Made by a program: the position numbers and the translations under genes. From Sorghum bicolor (Eukaryota > Streptophyta > Magnoliopsida > Poales > Poaceae), in NCBI RefSeq assembly GCF_000003195.3, contig NC_012874.2, forward strand, positions 3,627,001 through 3,691,000: 64,000 nt of DNA, in the 5' to 3' direction. This document shows positions 21,073 through 30,965 of this stretch, piece by piece (position 1 is the stretch's first letter; each line of letters starts with the position of its first letter). The notes beneath the pieces are model-generated. The model had not been told where the DNA came from. It searched no databases and worked only from the letters and a program-made list of their open reading frames with translations.

Positions 21073-22883
21073 ATGATGAACCTGCATCGAGTAGAGTATT
21101 GGAAAAAACGCGGTCGACCGAGGGAGCTATATGCGGACGCCTCTTGTGTGGATGCCCCGGTACCTCCGAACCTCCCGGTTCCAAATTGTGATTGTCAAAA
21201 GCCAGCAGAAGTGATGCAATCTAGGCATCCTCACACCGCTGCACGGTGTTTCTACACATGTGGCCAATTCAATGTAAGTTTATGAAATTGTGTTTGAATG
21301 TTCAAAATGTAGCTTATGGTTGCACCAACGCTTTGCATGATTTATTTGTTTGTTTTTCTAGGACCATGAGAAGTGCTTCTTCTTCCAGTGGATCGACGGC
21401 CCCGACAAGTTTGACCCACGGTTCTTGCTTTTTGCGGGTATTTGCCACGGGAAGTTTCCACGTGATCGCTTCAAACGTTGGGTGCCGCCACCACCAAACC
21501 CCCCACCGATGACTTCTGAGGAGAAGGAAGTAGCTACGACAAGACGCCTTGATGACCCTCCTAAGTGCTTTTGTAGTGACAGAGCTATGGTAGAGCAGAC
21601 GCGAGGTCTTGAGTTTGTGTGTCCCAACAAGCATCCAATAAGTCACTTTTCCTAGTATACCACTTTTGGTTTCTTACAAGTAATTTATATAGTATGCTCG
21701 AAGTCCATTGATTTAGAATTGTGGCAGGATTATTCTATGGAAAAGTGTCGTTTTAGAGAGTGGCTATATGGTCCGAAGTCTCATTGGCTGGAAGAAAAGA
21801 AGAAAACGAAGGACAGGATTATTACCGCAGCGCCTCCGGTTAAGTGCAAGTGTGGTGTTGAGGCTAGCTACGGCCTAATTCCTTCCGAACTAGGAGTCGG
21901 ATATTTTTGTGGTCATATGGTAGACTACGATGTGGTGAGATCCTGTTTTTTTTCGATAGTGTTAGAACAACAATATGTGTTCTTACTAATTATCATCTCT
22001 TATTCAACATTAGAGCACTAGGAAATGTGACCGGGAGTATTGGCATGGGAAAAGAGACTTCTACCAAACCTGCGAGCAAAAGAAAGCACTAGGCATTAAG
22101 CTTCGATGCGGGAACCAGCTGTTGGACAACTATGTGAAGTACTACAAAGAGGACGCACGTCGTGAAGCAAGAGAGGGCCGTCACAATAGCCCTGCAAAAG
22201 TAATGTGGGAGAAATGGAGGCTTGAAGGTATCGAGCAAAAAGAAGAGGAGAACTCTTGGAGAGCTGTACTTCAAGAGTATGACGAAATGAAGGGTTTAGA
22301 GAAAAGATTGTGTGCTAGTAAGTAATAATAATTTTAATGTCTGTTTCATGTCTTTTGTTTTTCTAACAATTGCAATTTCATTGTTACAGAGATTGGATGC
22401 ACCGGAGATTGGGCCGCTGATGTGGCTCGTTCAAGTTATTTGGAGAAGATAGCTACGGACAAAATGAAGGAGGCTGAAGTCAAAGAGGCGGACAACAACA
22501 TGGATGAGGAGGACAACTCCAGATTGGACGCTCTCGCCGAACTTGTGCTTGAGCATGATGCTTCTAAGATGGCTCAACAAGACCATAATGTACATGTGCA
22601 CAATGCAGGCGAAACCAGCCGCGCTGCGGACTTTGTGTTGCAGGTGGAGGAGGACGAGGAGGAGGAATGGTATACACAAGCCGTGGATGAGGCGGAGGCT
22701 GCTTACTATAGCCAAAAGAAGGTGGTGGTAGAGCAGGAGGAGGACGATGAATGGTTAACACAAGCCGTGGATGAAATTGAGGCTGCTTACTACAGGCAAA
22801 AGGCGGAAAAGGCAAAAGGAGTGGTGGTGGAGGCTTGTGAGTCCGACGACGACGATTTGCTACCTGGCTACGTTTCTGGTTAG
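21073..22883 (+). CDS. MULE-borne zinc-finger protein (GRF-like fingers), multi-exon
   Basis: Exons inferred from frame and splice signals: 21073-21273, 21362 to about 21650, 21728-21934, 22014-22317 and 22390-22883. The exon-2 donor is not resolved. The N-terminus is basic (YWKKRGRPREL). Three Cys-rich units follow: CDCQKP...RCFYTC...KCFFFQWID; CFCSDRA...FVCPN...KCRFREWLYG; CKCGVE...GYFCGH...KCDREYW. The spacing resembles GRF zinc fingers, a single-stranded nucleic acid binding fold, but identity is not certain. A charged region follows, and an acidic C-terminus with two direct repeats of about 30 residues around TQAVDE.EAAYY.QK. Apart from exon 2 the frame is open throughout. It begins just inside the left end and points toward the PMD gene. 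A 5' untranslated intron is likely (GTACTAC near 20714 to TAG before 21073). Confidence 0.6.
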
Positions 22884-23305
22884 AGGTCCACAGTATTTGA
22901 GGATGTAATGAATTCTTTATATGCGAGTCCGAACTAGTGGTACATGTCTATGTATGTTGAGGACTTTTGTGCGACGCCATGGATTGCTTCTCCCACTAGT
23001 GGTACATGTTGTTGTTTAGAGGAAACGAGTCCAATTTACTTCGCCAACGATTATTTGTTGAGGGGAAACGAGTCCAATTTGAAGTTATTAAATAAGTTAT
23101 TTTATGATGAAAAATTTAATAGTTTGGTCTCCAAACAAATGAAAAAATAAAACCTAATTAAACAATCTGTATATATTATAATTTGTAAATACTTAAGTAA
23201 AATTAAAATTTACTAAATAGTAGTAACTAAAAACGAGTCCAATTTCCATATGTTAGAAAAGGTAACTAAAAAATTAATGTAAAGCGAAGTTAAAAAAAAA
23301 CATCA
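22884..23305. other. 3' flank of the zinc-finger gene
   Basis: AT-rich DNA between the stop codon and the internal motif array, with a short repeated AACGAGTCCAATTT phrase (23023, 23064, 23232). No gene. Confidence 0.4.
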
Positions 23306-23560
23306 GGCTCGGCGTGAACTGGCTGCGCGCCGAGGTTGGCAACCTCGGCGTGGCCACCACCGCGCACCTAGAGAGGTCCAGGTCTGGCCCCCTACCTCGG
23401 CGTCAAATGAATAAACGCCGAGGTCTCACGCTCGGCGTGGCCTAACTGCACGCCGAGGTTGGATACCTCGGCGTGTCGAGCACATCCAACTCAGAGAGGT
23501 CCAAGTCTCCCCCCTACCTCGGCGTCAAATGAATAAACGCCGAGGTCTTGGCTCAGCATT
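23306..23560. repeat. internal CTCGGCGT/ACGCCGAG array of the MULE
   Basis: Two tandem copies of a unit of about 120 bases, beginning GCTCGGCGTG and ending with CAAATGAATAAACGCCGAGGTC, carry eight or more CTCGGCGT or ACGCCGAG-type motifs as inverted pairs. The same motif fills both subterminal arrays. Here it sits between the 3' ends of the convergent zinc-finger and PMD genes, in the middle of the element. Confidence 0.8.
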
Positions 23561-23924
23561 TTATTTATTTTCGCCAAATATTTTAGCCATTGACAAAGTA
23601 ATACAAATTGTTAATAGAAAACCATAGTCACATAGTAATACAAATTATATACGCACATACGTAAATAAATAATCGACACATATTCTATACATGAGCGCAC
23701 AAGTTCAATCATAGTCCATACTTGATTGGATATTAGAGTAGCTCATACATAACATAGTCGTTCACACATAGTCCATACATGAGTTCATTACACATTGTTA
23801 ATTGGCGTTCACACATAGAGTTTGCACATAGTTCATTTGACATTGTCGAGCCATCCACAAAGTCGTAATTGGGTAACAAATATATACGGGCGAACAAATA
23901 TATACGAGCTCGATGTTGGATTAC

Positions 23925-25897
23925 CTGTAGGGCTGCTCGTAATTCGGTAGCTTCATCTGGAGCACCTGGAGGGATCATCAATGCCCTTCCATGTTCAGCG
24001 ACTGTCCTCATGATTTCGGTACCCTACTCACAAATACTATGAGTATAAATCATTTGACAATAGACAACTGTCAACAAAATATAAATACATTAGGACTAAC
24101 CGCTCTAGACAGCACATGAGCAATCTCAACTTGTCGGCCTGTCCTGGTGGCTTCATCGTAGGGGTTGTCGCCCTCATCTTCACTAGCAATGTCAGCGATG
24201 TCTTGCTCCGTCCATGCAGGCCTCAAGCACAACTTTGTCCTTGGCCCTAGCCACGCGAGGTACTCATTGAACGCATTGTCGCGGTGCACGGCATGAATTC
24301 TCATGTTATTCTGCTCATAACGTAGCCACTCATCAATGTATCTCTGGTGTTCGGCCTGCCAGTTCGTAATCTTCTTCTGTCGCTGACGATTCAACCTGTC
24401 AAATCGGGAAATGGTTAGTACAAGGACCATTAGAATTAACAAAATGGAAGAGTCAACATTGAGAATTTAAGCGACGTACCTATGTAGCTGCCAACTCGTG
24501 GAGAAGTCCTCCGGTGGACAAGGTTGGAGCCTACCAAATTGTCGGGCGACACGGTGCGGGAGGTGGTACTCGACCGCGTAGAAACATATGAGGGGGCACC
24601 TCATAGTCCACAAATCCTCATCCGCCCTGCACACTGTGCTAAGTGCCAAGCCAAGGATCCTTTCCCTCCTGTACGGTCTCCACTCAACCTGAAAACAACG
24701 ACTGCGTTGAGTACTATGTCCATATAGATTGCTACAAGTCAAATAAATTGCTGGTAGACTTACGTGTTGTGGTTGAAGGGTGTCCATCTCATTGGTGTAG
24801 CTAATGTAAGCGTGACGGGAGACGTGGTACACCCCGCTCGTACGCTCGTAGAGGTGAGCCACCGTAGGAGCAACGATTGTGTCCCCTTCCGGGAACCAAG
24901 CAGGTGGCTGTTGCATCCTATGTGGTCTTCCAACAGGAAGCCTCTCCCACATCCAAATCTGCATTCAAAAGGAAGAAGAACTGAGTATCATAGGTCTATC
25001 ATGAAATAAATGTCTTGCAAGTGAAAGGAAAGACTAAAATTATGTACCTGCAGAAGTGTCATGCACCCAGACATAGTAGAATGTGTACCTCCAGCCCTCT
25101 GACAAGCCTCGCACAGCTGGCGGTACAAGAAAGCCAAGATGGCTGAGCCCCAGCTTCTATTCCCAGCGTCATCCCAATTTTGCAAGCACGGGATGTACAT
25201 CCAGGAAGCCGTGTCTCCAGTGCCATCCGGGAAGAGAACCGTACCGAACATGTGAAGAACATATGCTCTGCAGTAGTAGTTCACTGTGGCTTCATCAGCG
25301 TCTGGTGGACACTGATGCCACTGTCTCGAAGCCACCTAAGTGGTACCCCGCTGCTCCTTCTCTTCTTGCCTGCCTCAAGCTCTGGTAGTGCACGTCCCAA
25401 GAAGTTATGCACTCGGTTCTCCCACCCTTCAGACTCAGTGTCTCCGGTCACTGGAAAACCTCTGATTCTCACTCCAAGGATCATGGCTGTGTCCTCTAGA
25501 GTGACGGTCATCTCTCCACAAGGAAGGTGGAAGGTGTGTGTCTCAGGACGCCACCTATCGATCAAAGCTGTCAACGCCGCTGGGTTGAAAGGTGGAGTAC
25601 CACGACGGCACACACGAGCGACTGCAGCAAGGTTGGCCCTCTTCAATAGGGGCGTGTACCTCTCATCGTACACCATGCTTGTAGCAGCCTCGTGGGTCAT
25701 GGGTCTCAAACAGTGGAGCACCTACAATGAAAACAACAAAGAGAAACATACGAAAGTTATTCAAATGAAAAATGGATCAAAACAAGTAATAAGTAATACA
25801 AGTAATACAAGTGGTAAAAGAAGGGTACCTCTCCATCCTCGATCCTCCGAGCTCGATGTTTCTCATCGAACCTCGGGTCAAGCAGGGTTCGATCCAT
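23925..25897 (-). pseudogene. plant mobile domain (PMD) protein of the MULE, multi-exon with a frameshift
   Basis: Exons by frame and splice signals: 25897-25829 (MDRTLLDPRFDEKH...), 25721 to 25048 with a frame break near 25315-25330, 24958-24764 (IWMWERLPVGRP), 24688 to about 24478 (ending SWQLHR), about 24400 to 24100 (RLNRQRQKKITNW), and a short one ending 23925. The conserved order (HEAATSMVYDERY, HTFHLPCGEMTVTLEDTAMI, GVRIRGFPVTGD, CPPDADEATVNYYCRAYVL) marks the PMD fold of MAIN/MAIL1-type proteins, also common as MULE cargo. Between RWLRDSG and QCPPDADE the frame shifts by one base, which truncates the product. The last exon boundary is not resolved. MAIN and MAIL1 act in gene expression and transposon silencing in Arabidopsis. 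A role for cargo PMDs is not established here. Confidence 0.75.
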
Positions 25898-26020
25898 ACT
25901 GTAACATAAGTGAGAACAAAAAGTTAGTATGAAAGTAACATTACATAAATAAGACATATTATGTAAATTAAAAAAAGGAAACCTAAACAATTGTATAACA
26001 CATGTAAAAGTAGTGAAATT

Positions 26021-28789
26021 TTAACAATTGTGCAAATTATAACACATGTAAAAACTACGTAAAAGTACCTCCTCTCTTATCAATTGTGGACATTTCCTTC
26101 TATTATGACCCGCCTTGTGGCACTTAGAGCAACGAGATTTTTGGGTGTCTTCTACAAAATGAGTGCCAACCTTGCTACTAGTGGACCGACCTTTGGTAGC
26201 TCGGTCCATGTCCATCTTAAACCGCTTCCGTCTCCTCGGGCCTCTACTCTTCCATAGTAACCCTAAATCAGCCACGTACTTGGGTCCATCATAAGTGGGC
26301 CATTGGCTCTCGTCTAGAAATGGCTCAAATTGAGGGTGCCATGTACTTCTTAGATTTTTCAATGAGAACTCCACGACCATACGGGGAGGAATCTCAGTGT
26401 CGACACGCCTAAGACGACAAGCTGTGATCATATGAGAGCAAGGCCTGTGGTATATTCTTGGTTTCCCACAGGTGCATCTATTTTCATTGATTATGACCTT
26501 ATGTTTTCGAGTGCCTCGATCCTCTCCACCAATGTTGGTTCCTCCTCCCTCAAGAATCTCATAGCCATGTCTTATTGGATCAAAACATGAACCCTTCTGT
26601 CGCTTTGATTTTCTCTTAGAGAAAGCTAGTTGCTCGGTGGCTAGAAGTGGCCAAGTTTTCCCTTGCAACCATAGGGATCTAGCATGTTTCTTCCGCGCAA
26701 CGAACCAAGAGTTGAGCTTGTAGAAAGTGAATGAGGCAATAGCGGTAACAGGCAGCCCACGACAACCTCTAAGAAGACTATTAAACATCTCTGCCATGTT
26801 ACTTGTCATGAAACCCCATCTCCAACCACATGTGTCGTATGCTAAGGTCCATTTCTCCTTTGAAGGCATCAAGTCACTCAAAAACTGTCTACCATCATCA
26901 TTTGTAGCTAACTTAAGAGCTTCTAGCTTCTCATTGAATAGCTTAACCTCTTGCTGCCTACAAACCTCCTCGAATAACTTGAAGTTGTCTTTTGTGTGGT
27001 CACGTCGTATAAGATTCTGAGCAAGGTGTCTTGTGCACCAACGATGATGTATTTGCCCATAACCAGGGATCACCTCCTCTACAGCATTCAGAATCCCAGC
27101 ATGTCTGTCAGATATCACACAAACATCACGTCCAGGGCCGATTACAACTTGTCTAACGAGTCTAAGGAACCAGCACCAACTATCGGTGTCCTCCTTCCGA
27201 ACAATGGCAAAGGCTAACGGCACAAGCTGGTCTTCGGCATCTGTCCCAATACATATAAGCATTGTGCCCTCGAACTTCCCTGTAAGAAATGTGCCATCAA
27301 TTGATACAACGGGCCTACAATGCTTGAATGCTTCAATGCTCTGACCGAAAACCCAGAAAGCCCTACCAAACACCTCCCGGCCGTTCCTTGATTCACCTTC
27401 CTTAGGCACGTACTCAAAGTGCGTCCCGGGATTTGCCGCTTTCATTGCGTTCAACTTTACCGGTAGGCGCTCATACGCTTCTTCCCAATTACCAAATATT
27501 ATTTCCAATGCACGCTGCTTTGCTCTCCATGCTTTTCCATACTTCACGTAGTAGTTGTATAGTTGGAAGATTGTCTCAACCAACGCGGACACCGTTATGG
27601 TTGGCATATGCTTCATAATAGGGCACAAGTGCCTTGCAATGAACCTAGAGTTGAGCTGTAAATGAGTGTCTTCTGCGTCAGCACTAGCACAAGTATGTGG
27701 TTGATTAACTGAGGTAATCTTCCATTTGCCTGCCCTTGTTTTCCTAGCACATACTCTCCATTGACACAATTGTTCCTCACAAGCCACGGTGTACCTCTTC
27801 TCCTTATATGAATTGATCACCCGAAATGGACGGTGGTGGAGAATTAAGTACTCTTGCAACCATGATTTCAACTCATCCATTGTGGCAAACAATAAACCCT
27901 TGCGTATGATGGGACAAACACTAACATCAGGGATGCTGCTCTCGTTTAGCCCACCATCAGCAAAAGCCCTATGACCATGGCTAAGGTCCTCGAAATCACC
28001 AATTGAAGGCTCTCTATCAGGCAACACCCTCCTCAAAATCTCTATTTCCCTTTCAGTGAGACGACGAACAGGGCGATCGTCATCGGAGTCAACATCCGCC
28101 ACATCCTCAAATATCTCATCATCTCCATCTACTTCGATATCTAATCGATTGGTGGCCCGAGCATCGCCAAATTCTTCTTCACCACTAAGATCATCCTCAT
28201 CACTAAGGTCATCATCAATGGAATCATCACCACTAGCGTCATCTAAACCCTTTTCTGAGTCACCGATTACATATGAGTCATCATTGTCCTCATTGTCAGT
28301 GTTGCCCTGGACATCTCTATGCTCCATTGTATTGTCTTCAGCATATCTATCGTCCTCAGCCCATCCAACACCATGCTCGGGAAAACCTAGCCCTTCAGCA
28401 CCACCATATTCATCATGCTCCTGTGATACTACCACTTGGTTATTACCATACCATGGTTGTGTGACAACTATTTCTTCTTCCAAAGAAGGACCAACATCTA
28501 CGCGAGCGGGGGACGGTCGGCATTCTACTCTTACAGATGACTCCTTGCTAACAACTAAATCCAAAGAACGGACTTCAGAGGCCAAAACAACCGCCTTGTA
28601 ATGAGTCCATTCTAAGTCACTTGATATTGGCAACAAACGCTTGATACGTGGATCATTTGCCGACCCAACATCTATCACGCCTTGAATCTGAACAAAATCC
28701 ACATCATTCCAACCTAACTTTAATTTCACTTCCTCTAACAATTGGGCCAATGTGGGCGATTCACCAAAAATCAACAATTGCTCACTCAT
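26021..28789 (-). CDS. MULE transposase (mudrA type)
   Basis: This long uninterrupted frame encodes about 922 residues from the first in-frame ATG at 28789 (MSEQLLIFGE); the open frame extends to 28852 without an ATG. It has an N-terminal mudrA-like region, a long acidic linker, the MULE catalytic domain with D in VSIDGTFL, D in VISDRHAG and E in NMAEMFNS (candidate DDE triad), a SWIM zinc finger (CTCGKPRIYHRPCSH) and a C-terminal CCHC knuckle (CSKCHKAGHNRRKCP). It cuts and joins the element at its inverted ends in the nucleus. The ancestral start at 28905 is separated from this frame by a 41-bp duplication, so about 40 N-terminal residues would be missing or mis-framed. Confidence 0.85.
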   Translation of the reverse strand: MSEQLLIFGESPTLAQLLEEVKLKLGWNDVDFVQIQGVIDVGSANDPRIKRLLPISSDLEWTHYKAVVLASEVRSLDLVVSKESSVRVECRPSPARVDVGPSLEEEIVVTQPWYGNNQVVVSQEHDEYGGAEGLGFPEHGVGWAEDDRYAEDNTMEHRDVQGNTDNEDNDDSYVIGDSEKGLDDASGDDSIDDDLSDEDDLSGEEEFGDARATNRLDIEVDGDDEIFEDVADVDSDDDRPVRRLTEREIEILRRVLPDREPSIGDFEDLSHGHRAFADGGLNESSIPDVSVCPIIRKGLLFATMDELKSWLQEYLILHHRPFRVINSYKEKRYTVACEEQLCQWRVCARKTRAGKWKITSVNQPHTCASADAEDTHLQLNSRFIARHLCPIMKHMPTITVSALVETIFQLYNYYVKYGKAWRAKQRALEIIFGNWEEAYERLPVKLNAMKAANPGTHFEYVPKEGESRNGREVFGRAFWVFGQSIEAFKHCRPVVSIDGTFLTGKFEGTMLICIGTDAEDQLVPLAFAIVRKEDTDSWCWFLRLVRQVVIGPGRDVCVISDRHAGILNAVEEVIPGYGQIHHRWCTRHLAQNLIRRDHTKDNFKLFEEVCRQQEVKLFNEKLEALKLATNDDGRQFLSDLMPSKEKWTLAYDTCGWRWGFMTSNMAEMFNSLLRGCRGLPVTAIASFTFYKLNSWFVARKKHARSLWLQGKTWPLLATEQLAFSKRKSKRQKGSCFDPIRHGYEILEGGGTNIGGEDRGTRKHKVIINENRCTCGKPRIYHRPCSHMITACRLRRVDTEIPPRMVVEFSLKNLRSTWHPQFEPFLDESQWPTYDGPKYVADLGLLWKSRGPRRRKRFKMDMDRATKGRSTSSKVGTHFVEDTQKSRCSKCHKAGHNRRKCPQLIREEVLLRSFYMCYNLHNC

Positions 28790-28819
28790 TTTCTCAAATT
28801 TGACACTATCATCTCTTGT

Positions 28820-28901
28820 CCTAACAACACGGCCTCCATGATGCAACCTCACTAATTTATCCTAACAACATGGCCTCCATGATGCAACCTCACTAATTTA
28901 T
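28820..28901. repeat. 41-bp tandem duplication at the transposase start
   Basis: Positions 28820-28860 and 28861-28901 are identical apart from one C/T difference. Forty-one is not a multiple of three. On the minus strand the ATG at 28905 begins MDKLVRLHHGG, but reading on through the second copy gives a stop after 17 residues. Skipping one unit would place this ATG in the transposase frame. Confidence 0.9.
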
Positions 28902-29374
28902 CCATCTACAACCATCACACATCGAAATATTGTCATATATATATATCATCATATAAATATCTACTTTATTAAAAACAAATATCAAAAACTAAGAAACCCT
29001 AACACTACGCTATAAGCCATAATAATTAATGTTTCAACATAAGAACATACTAATTAACGTTCTCCACAACACCGAAGCATGAACATTTCAATCAAACTCA
29101 TACAAGGCCGAGGCATGACCAAATGAACAAGCACCACCTTCATCCTAGGGTTTCCAACGAAAACAAGCAATGCAACAAAATCTAAACGGATAGAATGGAA
29201 GAGGGGAAGGAGTATTACCTCGGGACCAACTTGAAGGGGCTGATTTGGGCCCCTAGCCACTCCCTAATGGCTAGGGTTTGAGGGGGCGGCGGGGTAAGGA
29301 GAGAGAGAGAGGTGGGAAGAGATAAAACTGAATGGAGGGAGGAGGAAGAAGGCTGCGCGCGGGTCAGGATAGCC

Positions 29375-29650
29375 CAGACCTCGGCGTCACACGACTTAAC
29401 GCCGAGGTCTGAGGCTCAGCGCTAAAGGGCGGCACGCCGAGCTGTTGGGCCGCTAGGCCAAAATGGGCCGTCCAGCACCGCGCCCCTGACCTCGGCGTCA
29501 GCTTACTTGACGCCAAAGTCTGTGGCTCGGCGTCAGCTTACTTGACGCCGAGGTACCGGCCACGTGTTTTCGACGACAATGGTCGTCGATGACGTGGCAG
29601 TAGCACGGCGTAGAGGCCCTGCACGCCGAGACGCGGAACCTCGGCGTGTT
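29375..29650. repeat. subterminal CTCGGCGT/ACGCCGAG array, right
   Basis: About ten motifs (ACCTCGGCGTCA, ACGCCGAGGT, TTGACGCCGAGG and variants) lie mostly as inverted pairs around TCACACGACTTA and GCTTACTTG spacers, adjoining the right inverted repeat. Confidence 0.75.
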
Positions 29651-29760
29651 GTTACATGACGCCGAAAAACGGTCTATTTTTGAAAATTGTTTCTCCAGGG
29701 GTCTAATTGCAAAAAAAGTTTCGGAAAAGGGCCAAATTATAAAAATTTCACGAAATTTTC
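29555..29760 (-). repeat. right terminal inverted repeat of the MULE
   Basis: This is the inverted counterpart of 20177-20380, ending GAAATTTTC at 29760. Flanking bases do not form an evident 9-bp duplication with the left side. Confidence 0.8.
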
Positions 29761-30157
29761 AGGAGCATACAAGAAATGAGTGAGTTTCACAGTGTTATTA
29801 AATAAAATTTTTTAGATGCTTATATATTTAATACATCCAACCTAATAGGCAAACTAATAGCTAAGGTATTTATAAGAGTATATAATATTCCCCATCTTGT
29901 AAAAGTATATACAGAAAATTTCATCATCCTCTATCTTAAATTATAAATTATTTTGATTTTTTAGATATATATCTTTTATTATGCATCTAGATATTCCATA
30001 TCTAGATACATAATAAAAGTCATGTATCGATAAAATAATATATAAATTCGAACGAAGGGAGTATTATTTTTAGTGTAGTCTTTTATTTTTGTCCTCCAAC
30101 ATATTAACAAAACCCTTTTAAAATTGTACGAGAGAAGGGACGAATGTCCTACATTTA

Positions 30158-30410
30158 GGCCTTATTTAGATGTAATTTTTTTTTAGATTTCGATACTGTA
30201 GCACTTTCGTTTGTTGTGGTAAATATTGTCCAATTATAGTCTAATTATAGATTAACTAGGGTCAAAAGATTCGTCTCGCGATTTACAGTTAAACTGTGTG
30301 ATTAGTTTTTCTTTTCGTTTATATTTAATGCTTCATATATGTGCCGCAAGATTTGATGTGACAGAGAATCTTGAAAACTTTTTGGTATTAAGGGTGAACT
30401 AAACAAGGCC
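30158..30410. mobile_element. Tourist-type MITE, GGCCTTGTTTAG family, copy 2
   Basis: It begins GGCCTTATTTAGATG and ends GAACTAAACAAGGCC, with TTA on both sides. The interior phrase GGGTCAAAAGATTCGTCTCG matches the other copies closely. It lies about 550 bases upstream of the F-box gene. Confidence 0.85.
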
Positions 30411-30965
30411 TTAGAGATGTGTTATCTGCTAGGAGCAATTTTATACAACAGTTTTTTTAGTATTTAAGTATAAAATAAAATAATCTTTTGGAGGGCGAAG
30501 GCATCCAAACGTTTCCACCAACCAACACTTTTCTGATCCTGTCGTCACACGCACACACCCAAAAAAAAAAAAACTGATCCCATTTCCCAAATTCCCAATC
30601 GGCCTGCGCCCCTGCCTGCCCATTCGCGCCGCCCCCGTCGACCTAGAAGACGCCGCCGTCCCATTTCTCCCGTCAAACCCCACGGCGGCCCCTTCCACCG
30701 CTAGCTCCACTGCGCCGGATCCCCTTCCCCCTTGTCCAGCGCAGCGCTCGTTGGCCGAGGAGACGCCGTCGCCCTTTCTTATTCGCTCATAAGTCATATC
30801 CCGTCCCCTTCTCCGCCGTCCACTGCCCCTGCCGGCTGCCGAGCGGGCCTTCCAACGGGCGAACTGAGGTGAGCTTTTCGCATCTCCTCCATTCCCATGG
30901 TTATCCTCTGGCGTCTGAACGCCTTGTCCTGTCGCAGCACCGGCGCCCGGCACCTGTTCGACGCA

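Larger units (their letters stand above)
20177..29760. mobile_element. Mutator-like element (MULE) with three genes, 9.6 kb
   Basis: Long inverted ends (left 20177-20380, right 29555-29760) enclose a mudrA-type transposase (minus), a PMD-domain gene (minus) and a zinc-finger gene (plus). Both ends begin GAAATTTTC or GAAAATTTC, as is common for plant MULEs, and share AATTTGGCCC, AAAAATAGACCGTTTTTCGGCGT and GTCATCGACGACCAT blocks. I could not identify the expected 9-bp target duplication, so the exact outer bases are uncertain. Arrays of CTCGGCGT lie inside both ends and again in the middle. Disruptions in two of the genes suggest the copy is no longer fully autonomous. Confidence 0.85.
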
